From positions 4,836,001 to 4,900,000 of the forward strand of contig NZ_LT629772.1 in NCBI RefSeq assembly GCF_900105385.1: DNA of 64,000 nt, read 5' to 3'. Shown one piece after another: positions 27,178 through 35,626 of the stretch. Made by a program: the position numbers and the translations under genes. The DNA comes from Microlunatus soli (lineage in GTDB: Bacteria; Actinomycetota; Actinomycetes; Propionibacteriales; Propionibacteriaceae). Positions within the stretch are counted from its first letter, which is position 1, and each line of letters begins with the position of its first letter. The notes beneath the pieces are model-generated. The model saw nothing but the letters and a program-made list of their open reading frames with translations. It was not told where the DNA came from and did no database searches.

Positions 27178-27568
27178 CCTGATCGGCGCGGCCCTGGTGG
27201 TGGTCGGCATCCTGCTCTGCCTGATCGCCGCAATCGGCCTGATCCGGCTGCCCGACGTACTCAGTCGGATGCACGCGGCGACCAAGCCGCAGACCCTCGG
27301 GCTGCTGGTGCTGCTGACCGGGCTGGGGATGTCGCTGCGGGACTGGCGACTCGTCGGGCTGCTGGTCGTGATCGGCGCGCTGCAGCTGCTGACCGCACCG
27401 ATCTCGGCGCACCTGGTCGCCCGGACCGCGTACCGGACCCGACAGTTCCGCACCGACCTGACCGAACCCGACGAACTGGACGCCGACCTGTCCCGCGCCG
27501 GCTTCCGGCTGGTCACCCGACACGACGAGGACGAGGGAGACGACGTCGACGAATCAGCGGCCGACTGA
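27152..27568 (+). CDS. mrpG: Na+/H+ antiporter subunit G
   Basis: Last Mrp subunit, 138 residues. Three membrane segments and the family motif AAIGLIRLPDVLSRMHAATK (about residues 26-45) are clear. An acidic C-terminal tail (about residues 95-138) extends past the usual end. With it the operon encodes a full A(B)CDEFG set, predicted to expel Na+ (or other monovalent cations) in exchange for protons. Confidence 0.94.
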   Translation: MTGEATILDLIGAALVVVGILLCLIAAIGLIRLPDVLSRMHAATKPQTLGLLVLLTGLGMSLRDWRLVGLLVVIGALQLLTAPISAHLVARTAYRTRQFRTDLTEPDELDADLSRAGFRLVTRHDEDEGDDVDESAAD

Positions 27569-27611
27569 CCCGGCTCGGTGAATGGGCGCGACAGCGTCCC
27601 CGGCGGGTGGC

Positions 27612-27617
27612 TACGGT
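27612..27617 (+). promoter_or_regulatory. -10 element before the gene at 27625
   Basis: TACGGT with 7 bp to the ATG at 27625; leaderless. It is the reason for choosing that ATG over the GTG at 27607. Confidence 0.4.
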
Positions 27618-27624
27618 TGTCGCC

Positions 27625-28545
27625 ATGGTGCCCGCGGATCACGATTCGTCAGCGAGGATCTGGTCGCTGCTGCCGGCCGAGGTGCACCAGGAGCTGGCCG
27701 AGGGCCTGTCGCCGACCGACCTGCAGAGCCTGCTGATCGACGTTGCCGGCAGTCGTGCGGCCGAGGTCACCCCGGCGCGGCTGATGCAGCGCTGGCGATC
27801 GGACCGATTCGTCCGGCCCGCCGGCAGCGATCCACGGCGGTTGTCGGCCGTCGTCGCCCGACTGTGGCAGCTGCTCCCGGCGCAATTCGAGGGCATCGAG
27901 CTGGCGCCGGTGACTCCGCTGGGGACCTGCTCGGCGATGGCCGCCGTCGATCAGAACCGGGTGCTCAGCACCACCCGGACCAGCGAGGTGGTCAGTGACC
28001 TGACCAATGTGCTCGCACTGGAGGCAGCGACCCGTCGACGGACCGATCGCGGCGCACCGGTGCATCTGGCAGCCTGCCACCGCGTCCTGCGCAGCCAGCA
28101 ATTCGCGGCCGGGGCCAGCCACTTCGAGCTGTTCGCGTTGGTCTCCAGCGACCGCGACCGCGGGTCGGCGCGGACCGAGGCCGACCTCCTGGCCGCCCAC
28201 CTGCGCTACTGGACGTCCGTGCTGGAGGCGATGCTGCCCGGGCGCCCGGCCGAGATCCGCTATGCCGGCTTCGAACCCGCCCTGCGGGAGCGCTATGCCG
28301 ACACCGTGTTGCCTGCGCTGCGCTCGGGTGCGGGGGAGCGGGTCGAATGGATCGCCGATCACGACCGGGCCAGGGCGCGTCACTATTACAGCTCCGGGGC
28401 GCTGCTGATCCACGCCGACGGTGTGGAGCTCGGCGACGGCGGGTTCACCGATTGGACGGCCCGGCTGTTGGCCGATCGGAAGGAGCGCTGCCTGATCTCC
28501 TGTCTGTCCACGGAGGGACTCGTGGCGCTGGAGTCGTTACGCTGA
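27625..28545 (+). CDS. Conserved hypothetical protein, unrecognised
   Basis: I do not recognise this 306-residue protein with certainty. It is soluble, without signal or membrane segments. Notable segments are LGTCSAMAAVDQNRVLSTTR, TSEVVSDLTNVLALE, HLAACHRVLRSQQF and HFELFALVSSDRDRGSART. The DQNRVLSTTR and SHFELFAL stretches faintly recall the catalytic fold of class II aminoacyl-tRNA synthetase-like proteins, but I see no definite motif 2 or 3. It ends 8 bp before the TIGR03960 gene and may be co-oriented by chance, since that gene has its own -10. Confidence 0.7.
   Translation: MVPADHDSSARIWSLLPAEVHQELAEGLSPTDLQSLLIDVAGSRAAEVTPARLMQRWRSDRFVRPAGSDPRRLSAVVARLWQLLPAQFEGIELAPVTPLGTCSAMAAVDQNRVLSTTRTSEVVSDLTNVLALEAATRRRTDRGAPVHLAACHRVLRSQQFAAGASHFELFALVSSDRDRGSARTEADLLAAHLRYWTSVLEAMLPGRPAEIRYAGFEPALRERYADTVLPALRSGAGERVEWIADHDRARARHYYSSGALLIHADGVELGDGGFTDWTARLLADRKERCLISCLSTEGLVALESLR
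28538..28543 (+). promoter_or_regulatory. -10 element of the TIGR03960 gene
   Basis: TACGCT, 10 bp before ATG 28554, inside the last codons of the preceding gene; no Shine-Dalgarno. Confidence 0.35.
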
Positions 28546-28553
28546 GTCCTGTT

Positions 28554-30515
28554 ATGAGCACCGAACAGATCACGTCCGTCCCCGAATCGGTCTTCCCGCG
28601 GCTGGAGCCGCTGCTGGGACAGGTCGGCAAGCCGATCCAGTACGTCGGCGGCGAGCTGAACAGCGTCGTCAAGGACTGGGCAACGACCAGCGTGCGGTGG
28701 TGCTTGATGTATCCCGACGCCTACGAGGTCGGGCTGCCCAACCAGGGCGTCCAGATCCTGTACGAGGTGCTGAACGAGCGGGACTGGATCCTGGCCGAGC
28801 GGACCTATGCGGTCTGGCCGGACCTGGAGGCCAAGATGCGCGAACAACGGCTGCCGCAGTTCAGCGTCGACAGTCACCGACCGGTCGGTCGGTTCGACGT
28901 GCTCGGGGTCAGTTTCGCCACCGAGCTCGGGTACACCAATCTGCTGAACGCGATCGATCTCGCTCAACTGCCGCTGCATGCCGTCGACCGTCGCGAGCAG
29001 GATCCGATCGTGCTGGCCGGCGGTCACGCCGCGTTCAATCCGGAACCGATCGCCGACTTCATCGACGCCGCTGTGCTGGGTGACGGCGAGGAGATCGCGC
29101 TCAAGATCAGCGACGTGATCCGGGAGTGGAAGGACGAGGATCGGCCGGGTGGCCGGGACGGGCTGCTGCTCCGGTTGGCTGCCACCGGCGGTGTCTACGT
29201 GCCGAAGTTCTACACCGTGGACTACCTGCCCGACGGCCGGATCCAGCGTGTCGCGCCGAACCGCAGCGGGGTGCCGTTCCGGATCGCCAAGCACACCGTG
29301 ATGGATCTGGATGCTTGGCCGTACCCGAAGAACCCGTTGGTGCCGCTGGCCGAGACGGTGCACGAACGCTTCTCGGTGGAGATCTTCCGCGGCTGCACCC
29401 GCGGCTGCCGGTTCTGCCAGGCCGGGATGATCACCCGACCGGTCCGGGAACGCAACATCGAGACCATCGGCGCGATGGTGCAGAACGGGATTGACAAGTC
29501 CGGACTGGAGGAAGTGGGTCTGCTCAGCCTGTCCAGTGCCGACCACTCCGAGATCGGCGAGGTCACCAAACAGCTCGCGGATCGGTACGAGGGCAGCAAC
29601 GTGTCGCTGTCGCTGCCCAGCACCCGGGTGGACGCGTTCAACATCGATCTGGCCAACGAACTGTCCCGCAACGGTCGCCGGTCCGGTCTGACCTTCGCCC
29701 CCGAGGGCGGGTCGGAACGGATCCGCAAGGTGATCAACAAGATGGTCAGCGAAGAGGATCTGATCAACACCGTCAGCACCGCCTTCGGCAACGGCTGGCG
29801 TCAGGTCAAGCTCTACTTCATGTGCGGGCTGCCGACCGAGACCGACGAGGATGTGCTGGAGATCGCCGAGCTGGCCAAGAAGGTGATCGAGACCGGCCGG
29901 ACGGTGAGCGGCCGCCGCGACATCCGGTGCACGGTGAGCATCGGCGGCTTCGTACCCAAGCCGCACACCCCGTTCCAATGGGTGGGGCAGACTGATCACG
30001 AGACCATCGACAGCCGGCTCCGCAAGCTGCGGGAGGCCGTCCGGTCCGATCGTCGCTTCGGCAAGGCGATCGGCTTCCGTTACCACGACGGGAAGCCAGG
30101 AGCGATCGAAGGGCTGCTCAGCCGCGGTGATCGCCGGGTCGGCAAGATCATCGAGACGGTGTGGCGCGACGGCGGCCGGTTCGACGGCTGGAACGAACAC
30201 TTCTCCTACGAGCGGTGGACCTCGGCTGCAGCCGAGGCGCTGGACGGCACCGGTGTTGATCTTGACTGGTACACCGTCCGGGAACGGGATTACGCCGAGG
30301 TGCTGCCCTGGGATCACCTGGATGCCGGCCTGGACCGGGACTGGTTGTGGGAGGACTATCAGGACGCCTTGGACGAGGTCGAGCTCGACGACTGCCGCTG
30401 GACCCCGTGCTTCGACTGCGGCGTCTGCCCGGAGATGGACACCTCGATCCAGATCGGCCCGACCGGCAAACAGTTGCTGCCGATCGCCGAGGTGAAGCAC
30501 ACGGTGACCGCCTGA
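28554..30515 (+). CDS. TIGR03960 family B12-binding domain/radical SAM protein
   Basis: Radical SAM enzyme of 653 residues. An N-terminal B12-binding-like domain (about residues 30-200) precedes a radical SAM barrel whose iron-sulfur cluster cysteines are in FRGCTRGCRFCQAG (CxxxCxxC, about residues 280-290). A cysteine-rich end (WTPCFDCGVCPEMD, about residue 625) may hold another metal site. The reaction is unknown. In most Actinobacteria this gene is next to TIGR03936 and rne, and in clostridia the TIGR03960 and TIGR03936 parts are fused; here the partner lies 10.7 kb away at 41234. Tail to tail with the LysE gene, 3 bp apart. Confidence 0.93.
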   Translation: MSTEQITSVPESVFPRLEPLLGQVGKPIQYVGGELNSVVKDWATTSVRWCLMYPDAYEVGLPNQGVQILYEVLNERDWILAERTYAVWPDLEAKMREQRLPQFSVDSHRPVGRFDVLGVSFATELGYTNLLNAIDLAQLPLHAVDRREQDPIVLAGGHAAFNPEPIADFIDAAVLGDGEEIALKISDVIREWKDEDRPGGRDGLLLRLAATGGVYVPKFYTVDYLPDGRIQRVAPNRSGVPFRIAKHTVMDLDAWPYPKNPLVPLAETVHERFSVEIFRGCTRGCRFCQAGMITRPVRERNIETIGAMVQNGIDKSGLEEVGLLSLSSADHSEIGEVTKQLADRYEGSNVSLSLPSTRVDAFNIDLANELSRNGRRSGLTFAPEGGSERIRKVINKMVSEEDLINTVSTAFGNGWRQVKLYFMCGLPTETDEDVLEIAELAKKVIETGRTVSGRRDIRCTVSIGGFVPKPHTPFQWVGQTDHETIDSRLRKLREAVRSDRRFGKAIGFRYHDGKPGAIEGLLSRGDRRVGKIIETVWRDGGRFDGWNEHFSYERWTSAAAEALDGTGVDLDWYTVRERDYAEVLPWDHLDAGLDRDWLWEDYQDALDEVELDDCRWTPCFDCGVCPEMDTSIQIGPTGKQLLPIAEVKHTVTA

Positions 30516-30518
30516 CGC

Positions 30519-31172
30519 TCAGACCCGAGCCCGTTCCGGCACCTCGCGGGCCAGAGTGATCGCCACCAGCCCGAGCAGGGTCCCGGTGATCCGCCGCTGC
30601 CAAGTAGCCCACGTCGGTCGTGCAGCCAGGAAGCCGGCGACCGTTCCGGCACCGCAGATGATCAATGCGTTGACGACCATGCTGACGGCGATCTGGATGC
30701 CGCCGAGGACGAAGCCCTGGGCGGCGGTGTGCCCGGCCGCCGGATCGATGAACTGCGGGATCAAGGCGAGGTACATGACCGCAGCCTTGGGGTTGAGCAG
30801 GTTCGTGATCAAGCCCATCCGGAACAGTCTGAACCGGGAGTCCGGCTGCAGCGTGCGGGCTTCGAAGACACCGCGTCCACCCGGCCGCAATGCCTGCCAG
30901 GCAAGGTAGCCCAGGTAGACCACCCCGACTGCCTTGAGCCCGATGTAGAGCCACGGGACCGCGACGAAGACGAACGCCAGCCCGACGTTGGCCATCGTCA
31001 TGTAGACCACGAAGCCGAGCCCGGTCCCGATCAACGACACCAGCCCGGCGACCCGTCCCTGGCTGATGCTGCGGGACACCAGGTAGATCATGTTCGGTCC
31101 CGGTGTCAGCACCATCACCAGCGCGGCCAATGCGATACCGCCGGCGGCGGCCCATGTGATCATGCCCGGCAT
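30519..31172 (-). CDS. LysE/RhtB family exporter
   Basis: Six-segment membrane exporter of amino acids or similar small metabolites, about 217 residues. The family start pattern is visible as LVMVLTPGPNMIYLVSRSISQG, followed by NLLNPKAAVMYLALIPQFI at about residue 125. The start could be ATG 31172, ATG 31163 or the TTG at 31199; none has a strong ribosome site. It is the last gene of the minus-strand hydantoinase operon (57 bp after RidA) and may export an end product or relieve a toxic amino-acid-like intermediate. Confidence 0.88.
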   Translation of the reverse strand: MPGMITWAAAGGIALAALVMVLTPGPNMIYLVSRSISQGRVAGLVSLIGTGLGFVVYMTMANVGLAFVFVAVPWLYIGLKAVGVVYLGYLAWQALRPGGRGVFEARTLQPDSRFRLFRMGLITNLLNPKAAVMYLALIPQFIDPAAGHTAAQGFVLGGIQIAVSMVVNALIICGAGTVAGFLAARPTWATWQRRITGTLLGLVAITLAREVPERARV

Positions 31173-31229
31173 CGTGTCAGCAGCAATCTCGCCGGACAAG
31201 AGCCACCGGTCGACCGGTGGACCGGTCGG

Positions 31230-31607
31230 TCACTTGGTGGCGATCGCCTCGATCTCAACCAGGATCTCGGGGTTGCCGAAGGACGCACCGATGGTGGACC
31301 GAGCCGGAAGACGATCACCGAAGCGGGCGCGGTAGAGCCTGTCGAACTCAGCGAAGTCGGCGACGTCGGCCAGGAAGCACGTGGTCTTGACGACCTGGTC
31401 CAAGGTGCTGCCGGCGGCCCGCAGCACCGCCTCGAGATTGTCGATGCCGAGTTCGACCTGCTGCTGCAGGGTGGTGCCAAGACGGCCGTTCGGGGTAGCG
31501 CCGATCTGACCGGCCGTGATCACCAGGTTGCCGAGATCGTAGGCCTGGGAGTATGACGCGCCAGGCTGAGCGGCGTCGGTGGTGTTGATCATCGTCGGTT
31601 CGATCAT
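31230..31607 (-). CDS. RidA/YjgF/RutC family enamine or imine deaminase
   Basis: Protein of 125 residues from ATG 31607, which has AGGAGGA 8-9 bp upstream. RidA proteins are trimers that hydrolyse reactive enamines and imines to carbonyls and ammonia; RutC acts on aminoacrylate peracid or aminoacrylate in uracil breakdown. Conserved segments are VITAGQIG, NLEAVLRAAGSTLDQVVKTT and ARSTIGASFGNPEILVEIEA, where the arginine before ST is the usual substrate anchor region. Position between the cyclic amidohydrolase and LysE fits a role in the same catabolic route. Confidence 0.9.
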   Translation of the reverse strand: MIEPTMINTTDAAQPGASYSQAYDLGNLVITAGQIGATPNGRLGTTLQQQVELGIDNLEAVLRAAGSTLDQVVKTTCFLADVADFAEFDRLYRARFGDRLPARSTIGASFGNPEILVEIEAIATK

Positions 31608-31641
31608 CGAATTGCTTCCTCCTGGGAGTCGTTGCCGGGCT

Positions 31642-33015
31642 TCATCGGATCCGTTGTGCGATGAACTGTCCGTGGCCGGCGCCGGATACCTCGGGGCCGA
31701 AGACCGTCCGGCCACGGCTGAGCGTGTAACGCGGGCGCCCGTGTCCGGCGATGCCGTCGTAGATGTCGTAGTCCGAGCCGTTCGCGGTCTCCGGCTCGCC
31801 GACGCTCCAGGTCCAGCTCGCATCCGGATCCCAGACCACGATGTCGGCGTCGGCACCGATCTCGATCCGGCCCTTGTCGCCGAGCCCGAACGTCTCGGCC
31901 GGGATCCGGGAATTGATGTCGACGAACTGCCGGGTGGTCAACCGGCCGCTGTTGACGCCGAAGTTCCACAACATCGGCATCCGGGAGGCGATCCCGGGAG
32001 CACCGGGTTCCATTGCGGTGAAGTCCTGGAAGCCGGCGGATTTGTCCGCCAGGCTGTAGCAGCAGTGATCGCTGGCCACCGCGTTCAGGGTCCCGTCGGC
32101 GACCGCCTGCCACAGTCCGTCACGATCGTGCTGGCTGCGGATCGGGGGAGTGATCACGTACTTCCAGCCGTCCTTGCGCTGATAGGCGCTGTCGTCATGG
32201 ACGAGGTAGTGGGCGCAGGTCTCGGCTCGGACATCGACGCCGACGGACCTGGCCTCCTGGATCTGGCCGAACGCGTCCAGACCGGACACGTGGTAGATGT
32301 ACACCGGTGAGTCGAACTCCTCGGCGAAGCCGACGATCTCACGGATCGAAGCCCGCTCGGTATGGCCCGGTCGGCTCTGCGGGAAACGGGGGATCGTCGT
32401 CGGCCCGTGGGTGCGCGTGGCCGCCAACGCATCGGTCAGCAGGGCATGATGCTCGGCGTGGAACCCGGGGAGTCCGCCCGCTTCGGCAGCCACCCGGATG
32501 AACCGGCGGATGTCGGCAGTCTCCATCCGGGAGTCGTAGGTGGTGTAGACCTTGAAGGAACTCAGCCCCATCGAGATCAGTTGCGCGATCTCAGCATTCC
32601 GCTCGGCGTTCAGTTCCGTGATCACCGGGTGAAGGGTGTAGTCGATCACCGACGCGCCGGCCTGTTCGAGTCGCTCCTCGGCTGCCGCGATCAATGATCC
32701 CTGCCGTCCCGGAACGAAGTCGATCACGGCCGTGGTGCCCCACGCTGCCGCCCGCGCGGTCGCCGATCCGAAGTCGTCGTGCCCGGTCCCGCCACTTGCC
32801 AACGGCCAGGCGATATGAGTGTGCGGGTCGATTCCGCCGGGCATCACGATGCAGCCACGCGCATCCAGGACCCGGTCGGCAGTCACCGTTCCGGGTGCAC
32901 CGATCGCGACGATCCGGCCGTCGGTGATGCCGACATCGAAGGCACCTTCGTCGTGTGCGGTCACCACGTGGCCACCGCGGATCACCTGCTGCGGACGGGT
33001 ATCGGGCTCAGTCAT
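31642..33015 (-). CDS. Cyclic amidohydrolase, hydantoinase/dihydropyrimidinase family
   Basis: Zinc-dependent ring-opening hydrolase of 457 residues. The two-metal site is complete and spaced as in dihydropyrimidinases: His65 and His67 (DPHTH), carboxylated Lys155 (SSFKVYTTY), His186 or His189 (FHAEHH), His242 (YIYHVSG) and Asp316 (ASDHCCY). It should hydrolyse a cyclic amide such as hydantoin, a 5-substituted hydantoin or dihydropyrimidine to the N-carbamoyl compound; substrate preference cannot be read. ATG 33015 has a GAGGAGG ribosome site and overlaps the upstream epimerase stop by four bases. No signal peptide. Confidence 0.93.
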   Translation of the reverse strand: MTEPDTRPQQVIRGGHVVTAHDEGAFDVGITDGRIVAIGAPGTVTADRVLDARGCIVMPGGIDPHTHIAWPLASGGTGHDDFGSATARAAAWGTTAVIDFVPGRQGSLIAAAEERLEQAGASVIDYTLHPVITELNAERNAEIAQLISMGLSSFKVYTTYDSRMETADIRRFIRVAAEAGGLPGFHAEHHALLTDALAATRTHGPTTIPRFPQSRPGHTERASIREIVGFAEEFDSPVYIYHVSGLDAFGQIQEARSVGVDVRAETCAHYLVHDDSAYQRKDGWKYVITPPIRSQHDRDGLWQAVADGTLNAVASDHCCYSLADKSAGFQDFTAMEPGAPGIASRMPMLWNFGVNSGRLTTRQFVDINSRIPAETFGLGDKGRIEIGADADIVVWDPDASWTWSVGEPETANGSDYDIYDGIAGHGRPRYTLSRGRTVFGPEVSGAGHGQFIAQRIR

Positions 33016-33860
33016 TGTGAGCCCCTCCTCTCTGTTGGGTACACCTGTTGTGTCAGATCGACGATCCCGGTGGCGATCGGCACGGAGAAGTCGAGCGCCG
33101 TCTCGGCCAACAGGCTTCGGTTGTCCAGTTCCTCGGACCAGGACGGCTGCGGGCCGTCGGTCTGCTCGATCTGCAACGGGATTCCGATCGCGGTGGCCAC
33201 CAGACGTGCGATCTCCCGATGATCAACTTCTGCTTGCACGAGGTGATAGGGATGATCACCGAGCGCGCGACGGTGAACGAGCTCGGCCAGGAACCTCGCC
33301 GCATCCTGGACGTGTACCAGCGGCTCGCGCGCGTCCCGTCCCAGCCGGACCCGGCCGTTCGCCAGAAGATCATCGGCGATGCCGGTGATGATGTGGTCGG
33401 TCCGCCGGCCGGGACCGTAGAGCGACCCGATCCGGACTGCCACGGCCGGCATCCCCCGCGATCGGTAGACCTCGACGAGATCCTCGCCGAACCGTTTGGT
33501 TGCGGCATAGACGGTCGTGGGCCGGCGGCTCCCGATCTGCTCGACAGCGGCGACGCTCGAGGCGACGACGACGTACGGCCGCGGTTCGAGCCGCTCGCAG
33601 GCATCCAGCAGATGGACTGTTCCGGTTGCGTTCACCGCGGTCACCAACGGTGCATCATCGGCAGCGACCATCGGGCCGGAGATGCCTCCGAGATGAACCA
33701 CTGCGGACGGTTCGTGGTCCGCGATGACGGCTCGCACCCGCTCCGCATCACGCAGATCGACATCCAAGTCGATCCCCAGAACGTCTTCGCCGGCCTCGTT
33801 CAGGTGATCGACGACCGTCCGGCCCAGGAAGCCGTCCGCGCCGGTGACGACGACCCGCAT
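33012..33860 (-). CDS. NAD-dependent epimerase/dehydratase family protein
   Basis: Extended short-chain dehydrogenase of 282 residues with a Rossmann start VVVTGADGFLGR (residues 3-14) and catalytic YAATK at about residues 119-123, with an upstream serine in VVASSVAAVEQ. The C-terminal substrate domain is present. The true reaction could be oxidation, epimerisation or dehydration of a polar substrate; similar proteins act on uronic acids and lactonised sugars. It lies between the isochorismatase-like gene (6 bp gap) and the amidohydrolase (4-base overlap), so it is part of the same pathway. Confidence 0.88.
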   Translation of the reverse strand: MRVVVTGADGFLGRTVVDHLNEAGEDVLGIDLDVDLRDAERVRAVIADHEPSAVVHLGGISGPMVAADDAPLVTAVNATGTVHLLDACERLEPRPYVVVASSVAAVEQIGSRRPTTVYAATKRFGEDLVEVYRSRGMPAVAVRIGSLYGPGRRTDHIITGIADDLLANGRVRLGRDAREPLVHVQDAARFLAELVHRRALGDHPYHLVQAEVDHREIARLVATAIGIPLQIEQTDGPQPSWSEELDNRSLLAETALDFSVPIATGIVDLTQQVYPTERRGSQ

Positions 33861-33866
33861 CGGATG

Positions 33867-34532
33867 TCAGGCCTGCCCGGAGGCAAAATGCTGGATCACG
33901 TCCTCGACCGGCACCACATCGGCATACCGCTGGTCGATGTCGAACAGGTTCGCAGTGTGAGCCGAGGGGGAGCGATCGCCCACTGCCTCGGCCGGCACGA
34001 TGGCGTGGAAGCCGAGGTCGAGAGCGCTCTCGGAGGTGGCTCGGATGCAGCCACTCGTCGAGCATCCGACGATCACCACGGTGTCGATGCCTCGATCGAC
34101 CAGGATGCTGATCAGGTTGGTGTTCAGGAAGGCGCTCGCTCGTGGCTTCTCGATCAGCGGCTCGTCGGCGCGCCGCTCGAGCTCGGCGATGACCTGGGTC
34201 GCCTGCTCGCCACGGATCATCTTCTCCGCGTGTGGGGTTTTCAGCCTGCTGACCCGGCTCACATCCGACATGGCGGCGTCGTAGGCCATGGTCGTGAACA
34301 GCACCGGAACGCTGTTGTCGCGGGCGGACGTCAGGACCCTGCTGATCTGCTGGGTCACGCCGCCGAGGTCGGAGCCGATCATGGCCTCGGGCTCGGTCCA
34401 ATTGCCCGCCATGTCGATCACCAGGACGGCCGGCCGGGAACCCCAGCCGACGCGGCCCCCGAAGCCTGCCTGGCGGTAAAAGTCCACCAGCTCGCGGTTG
34501 TCCAGGCTGTGGGTCGTGTTGTTCTGAGTCAC
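33867..34532 (-). CDS. Cysteine hydrolase, isochorismatase family (N-carbamoylsarcosine amidase-like)
   Basis: Hydrolase of 221 residues from GTG 34532 (GGAG 5 bp upstream). The catalytic triad is Asp40 (LVIDMAGNW), Lys129 (IEKPRASAF) and Cys162 (GCSTSGCIRAT), and the GCSTSGC pattern is the one seen in N-carbamoylsarcosine amidohydrolases and maleamate amidases. It would remove the carbamoyl or amide group after ring-opening by the downstream amidohydrolase. First gene of the minus arm, divergent from the regulator, behind a candidate operator at 34545-34558. An in-frame TTG at 34550 is a less likely start. Confidence 0.92.
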   Translation of the reverse strand: MTQNNTTHSLDNRELVDFYRQAGFGGRVGWGSRPAVLVIDMAGNWTEPEAMIGSDLGGVTQQISRVLTSARDNSVPVLFTTMAYDAAMSDVSRVSRLKTPHAEKMIRGEQATQVIAELERRADEPLIEKPRASAFLNTNLISILVDRGIDTVVIVGCSTSGCIRATSESALDLGFHAIVPAEAVGDRSPSAHTANLFDIDQRYADVVPVEDVIQHFASGQA

Positions 34533-34544
34533 ACGGTCTCCATT

Positions 34545-34558
34545 CCTCAATTTTGATA
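34545..34558. promoter_or_regulatory. Candidate operator copy 1 (minus-arm promoter)
   Basis: CCTCAATTTTGATA, matching copy 2 at 35508-35521 in 10 of 14 positions, just upstream of the isochorismatase-family gene. On the minus strand TTGTAA (34583-34588) and GATACG (34561-34566) form a 16-bp-spaced promoter that would start transcription near this site. A leftward repressor site is likely. Confidence 0.45.
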
Positions 34559-34583
34559 AACGTATCTCAACAGCGGGAGAGCT

Positions 34584-34589
34584 TACAAT
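34584..34589 (+). promoter_or_regulatory. Possible -10 for the regulator gene
   Basis: TACAAT in the AT-richer 92-bp divergent spacer, about 54 bp before the probable start at 34643; no convincing -35. Confidence 0.3.
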
Positions 34590-34642
34590 GTGTCGAGCAA
34601 GTTAGCCAGCCCTGCTGGTCGATGCTCAGAGGCAAAGGATTC

Positions 34643-35437
34643 ATGACCGTCACCGATCCCTTGGATGAACTCCTCCCCGACGAGGTCGTGCTTGTGATGG
34701 CGATCGGGGAGTCGCCGCATCCCGTCGGGGCACGGCTGGCGCTGCGGGCGTTGACCGAAGCCGGTGTCCGGTCCAGCGAGGCGAGTGTGTCGCGAATGCT
34801 CGGCAAGCTGGACGGTCTCGGGTTGACGACGCAGGTCGGACGCAAGGGGCGGGTGTTGACCCCGCACGGGCGTGCGGTGGTTCAGGCCCGGCGGTCGCGG
34901 GCTCGTCGGTCCGAGAGCTTCGAACGTGCATTGGAGCTGCGGACGGTCGCTGAGGTGCTGGACTGGCTCCGGGCCCGGCGGGCAATCGAGAGCGAAGCGG
35001 CATATCTCGCCGCCCTTCGCGTCCAGCCGGAGATGGTCGACCGGATGGGGGAGGCCGTTGCAGCGCACGAACATGCGGCACAGGTCGGCCGGCTCGGCTT
35101 CAGGATCGTCGGTATGGATTTCCATCGCCTGTTGGCGGAGGCTGCGGACAGCCCGGTCTTCCAGGCGTTGATCGAAAGTCTGATCGCGCCGCGTGCGGTG
35201 GCGGTCGAACAGACTCTCGACATGATCCTCGCAGCGCGTGGCACCATCGCCGACTCCGCTGATGATCATCGACGCCTGCTGGCCGCGATCACCGCCAAGT
35301 CGCCCGATGCGGCACGCACCCTGATGCACGATCATCTCGCCCGGATGGAGCGAGAGGTCGAGCAGTTCAGTCAGGAGACGAACAACCTGCTGACCAGCGC
35401 GCTCGGGCTCGTCGACGACTCGGTCGGCGTGAATTGA
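34643..35437 (+). CDS. Transcriptional regulator with winged helix and FCD-like ligand domain
   Basis: Regulator of 264 residues from ATG 34643 (AAGGA 4 bp upstream). The N-terminal part (about residues 5-75) looks like a winged helix more of MarR or archaeal type than classical GntR. The C-terminal domain resembles FCD (all-helical, metal-dependent carboxylate sensor), with RRAIESEAAYLAAL, GMDFHRLLAEAADSPVF and histidines in DDHRRL and MHDHLARM as possible metal ligands. It stands between the two arms of the catabolic block and likely controls both through the shared site CCTCAAWWWT. An in-frame ATG further upstream (34553) is unlikely. Confidence 0.85.
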   Translation: MTVTDPLDELLPDEVVLVMAIGESPHPVGARLALRALTEAGVRSSEASVSRMLGKLDGLGLTTQVGRKGRVLTPHGRAVVQARRSRARRSESFERALELRTVAEVLDWLRARRAIESEAAYLAALRVQPEMVDRMGEAVAAHEHAAQVGRLGFRIVGMDFHRLLAEAADSPVFQALIESLIAPRAVAVEQTLDMILAARGTIADSADDHRRLLAAITAKSPDAARTLMHDHLARMEREVEQFSQETNNLLTSALGLVDDSVGVN

Positions 35438-35477
35438 GCTGAGCAGCTGCTCGCTGTCGATCGACCGGGCGAAGTCC

Positions 35478-35506
35478 TTGCGCGCAGTGCCGACTGCCTG
35501 TACTGT
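35478..35506 (+). promoter_or_regulatory. Promoter of the NCS1 operon
   Basis: TTGCGC (35478-35483), 17 bp, TACTGT (35501-35506). Transcription would start at about 35513, inside the operator palindromes that follow. Confidence 0.5.
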
Positions 35507-35507
35507 C

Positions 35508-35533
35508 CCTCAAATATGAGGAACTAACCTCAT
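35508..35533. promoter_or_regulatory. Nested palindromic operator (copy 2)
   Basis: Two overlapping inverted repeats: CCTCA-AATA-TGAGG (35508-35521) and ATGAGG-N6-CCTCAT (35516-35533), both perfect. They directly follow the -10 of the NCS1 operon, an ideal repressor position, and the first resembles the sequence before the minus arm. Confidence 0.6.
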
Positions 35534-35626
35534 CAAGCACGGGGGAATAGCAAATCAGAGGGAAGCCGTTCTGCCCCGGATCGAGGCACACCTGACCGTG
35601 CCGGTCAACGAGCGAAGGTGTTTGCA

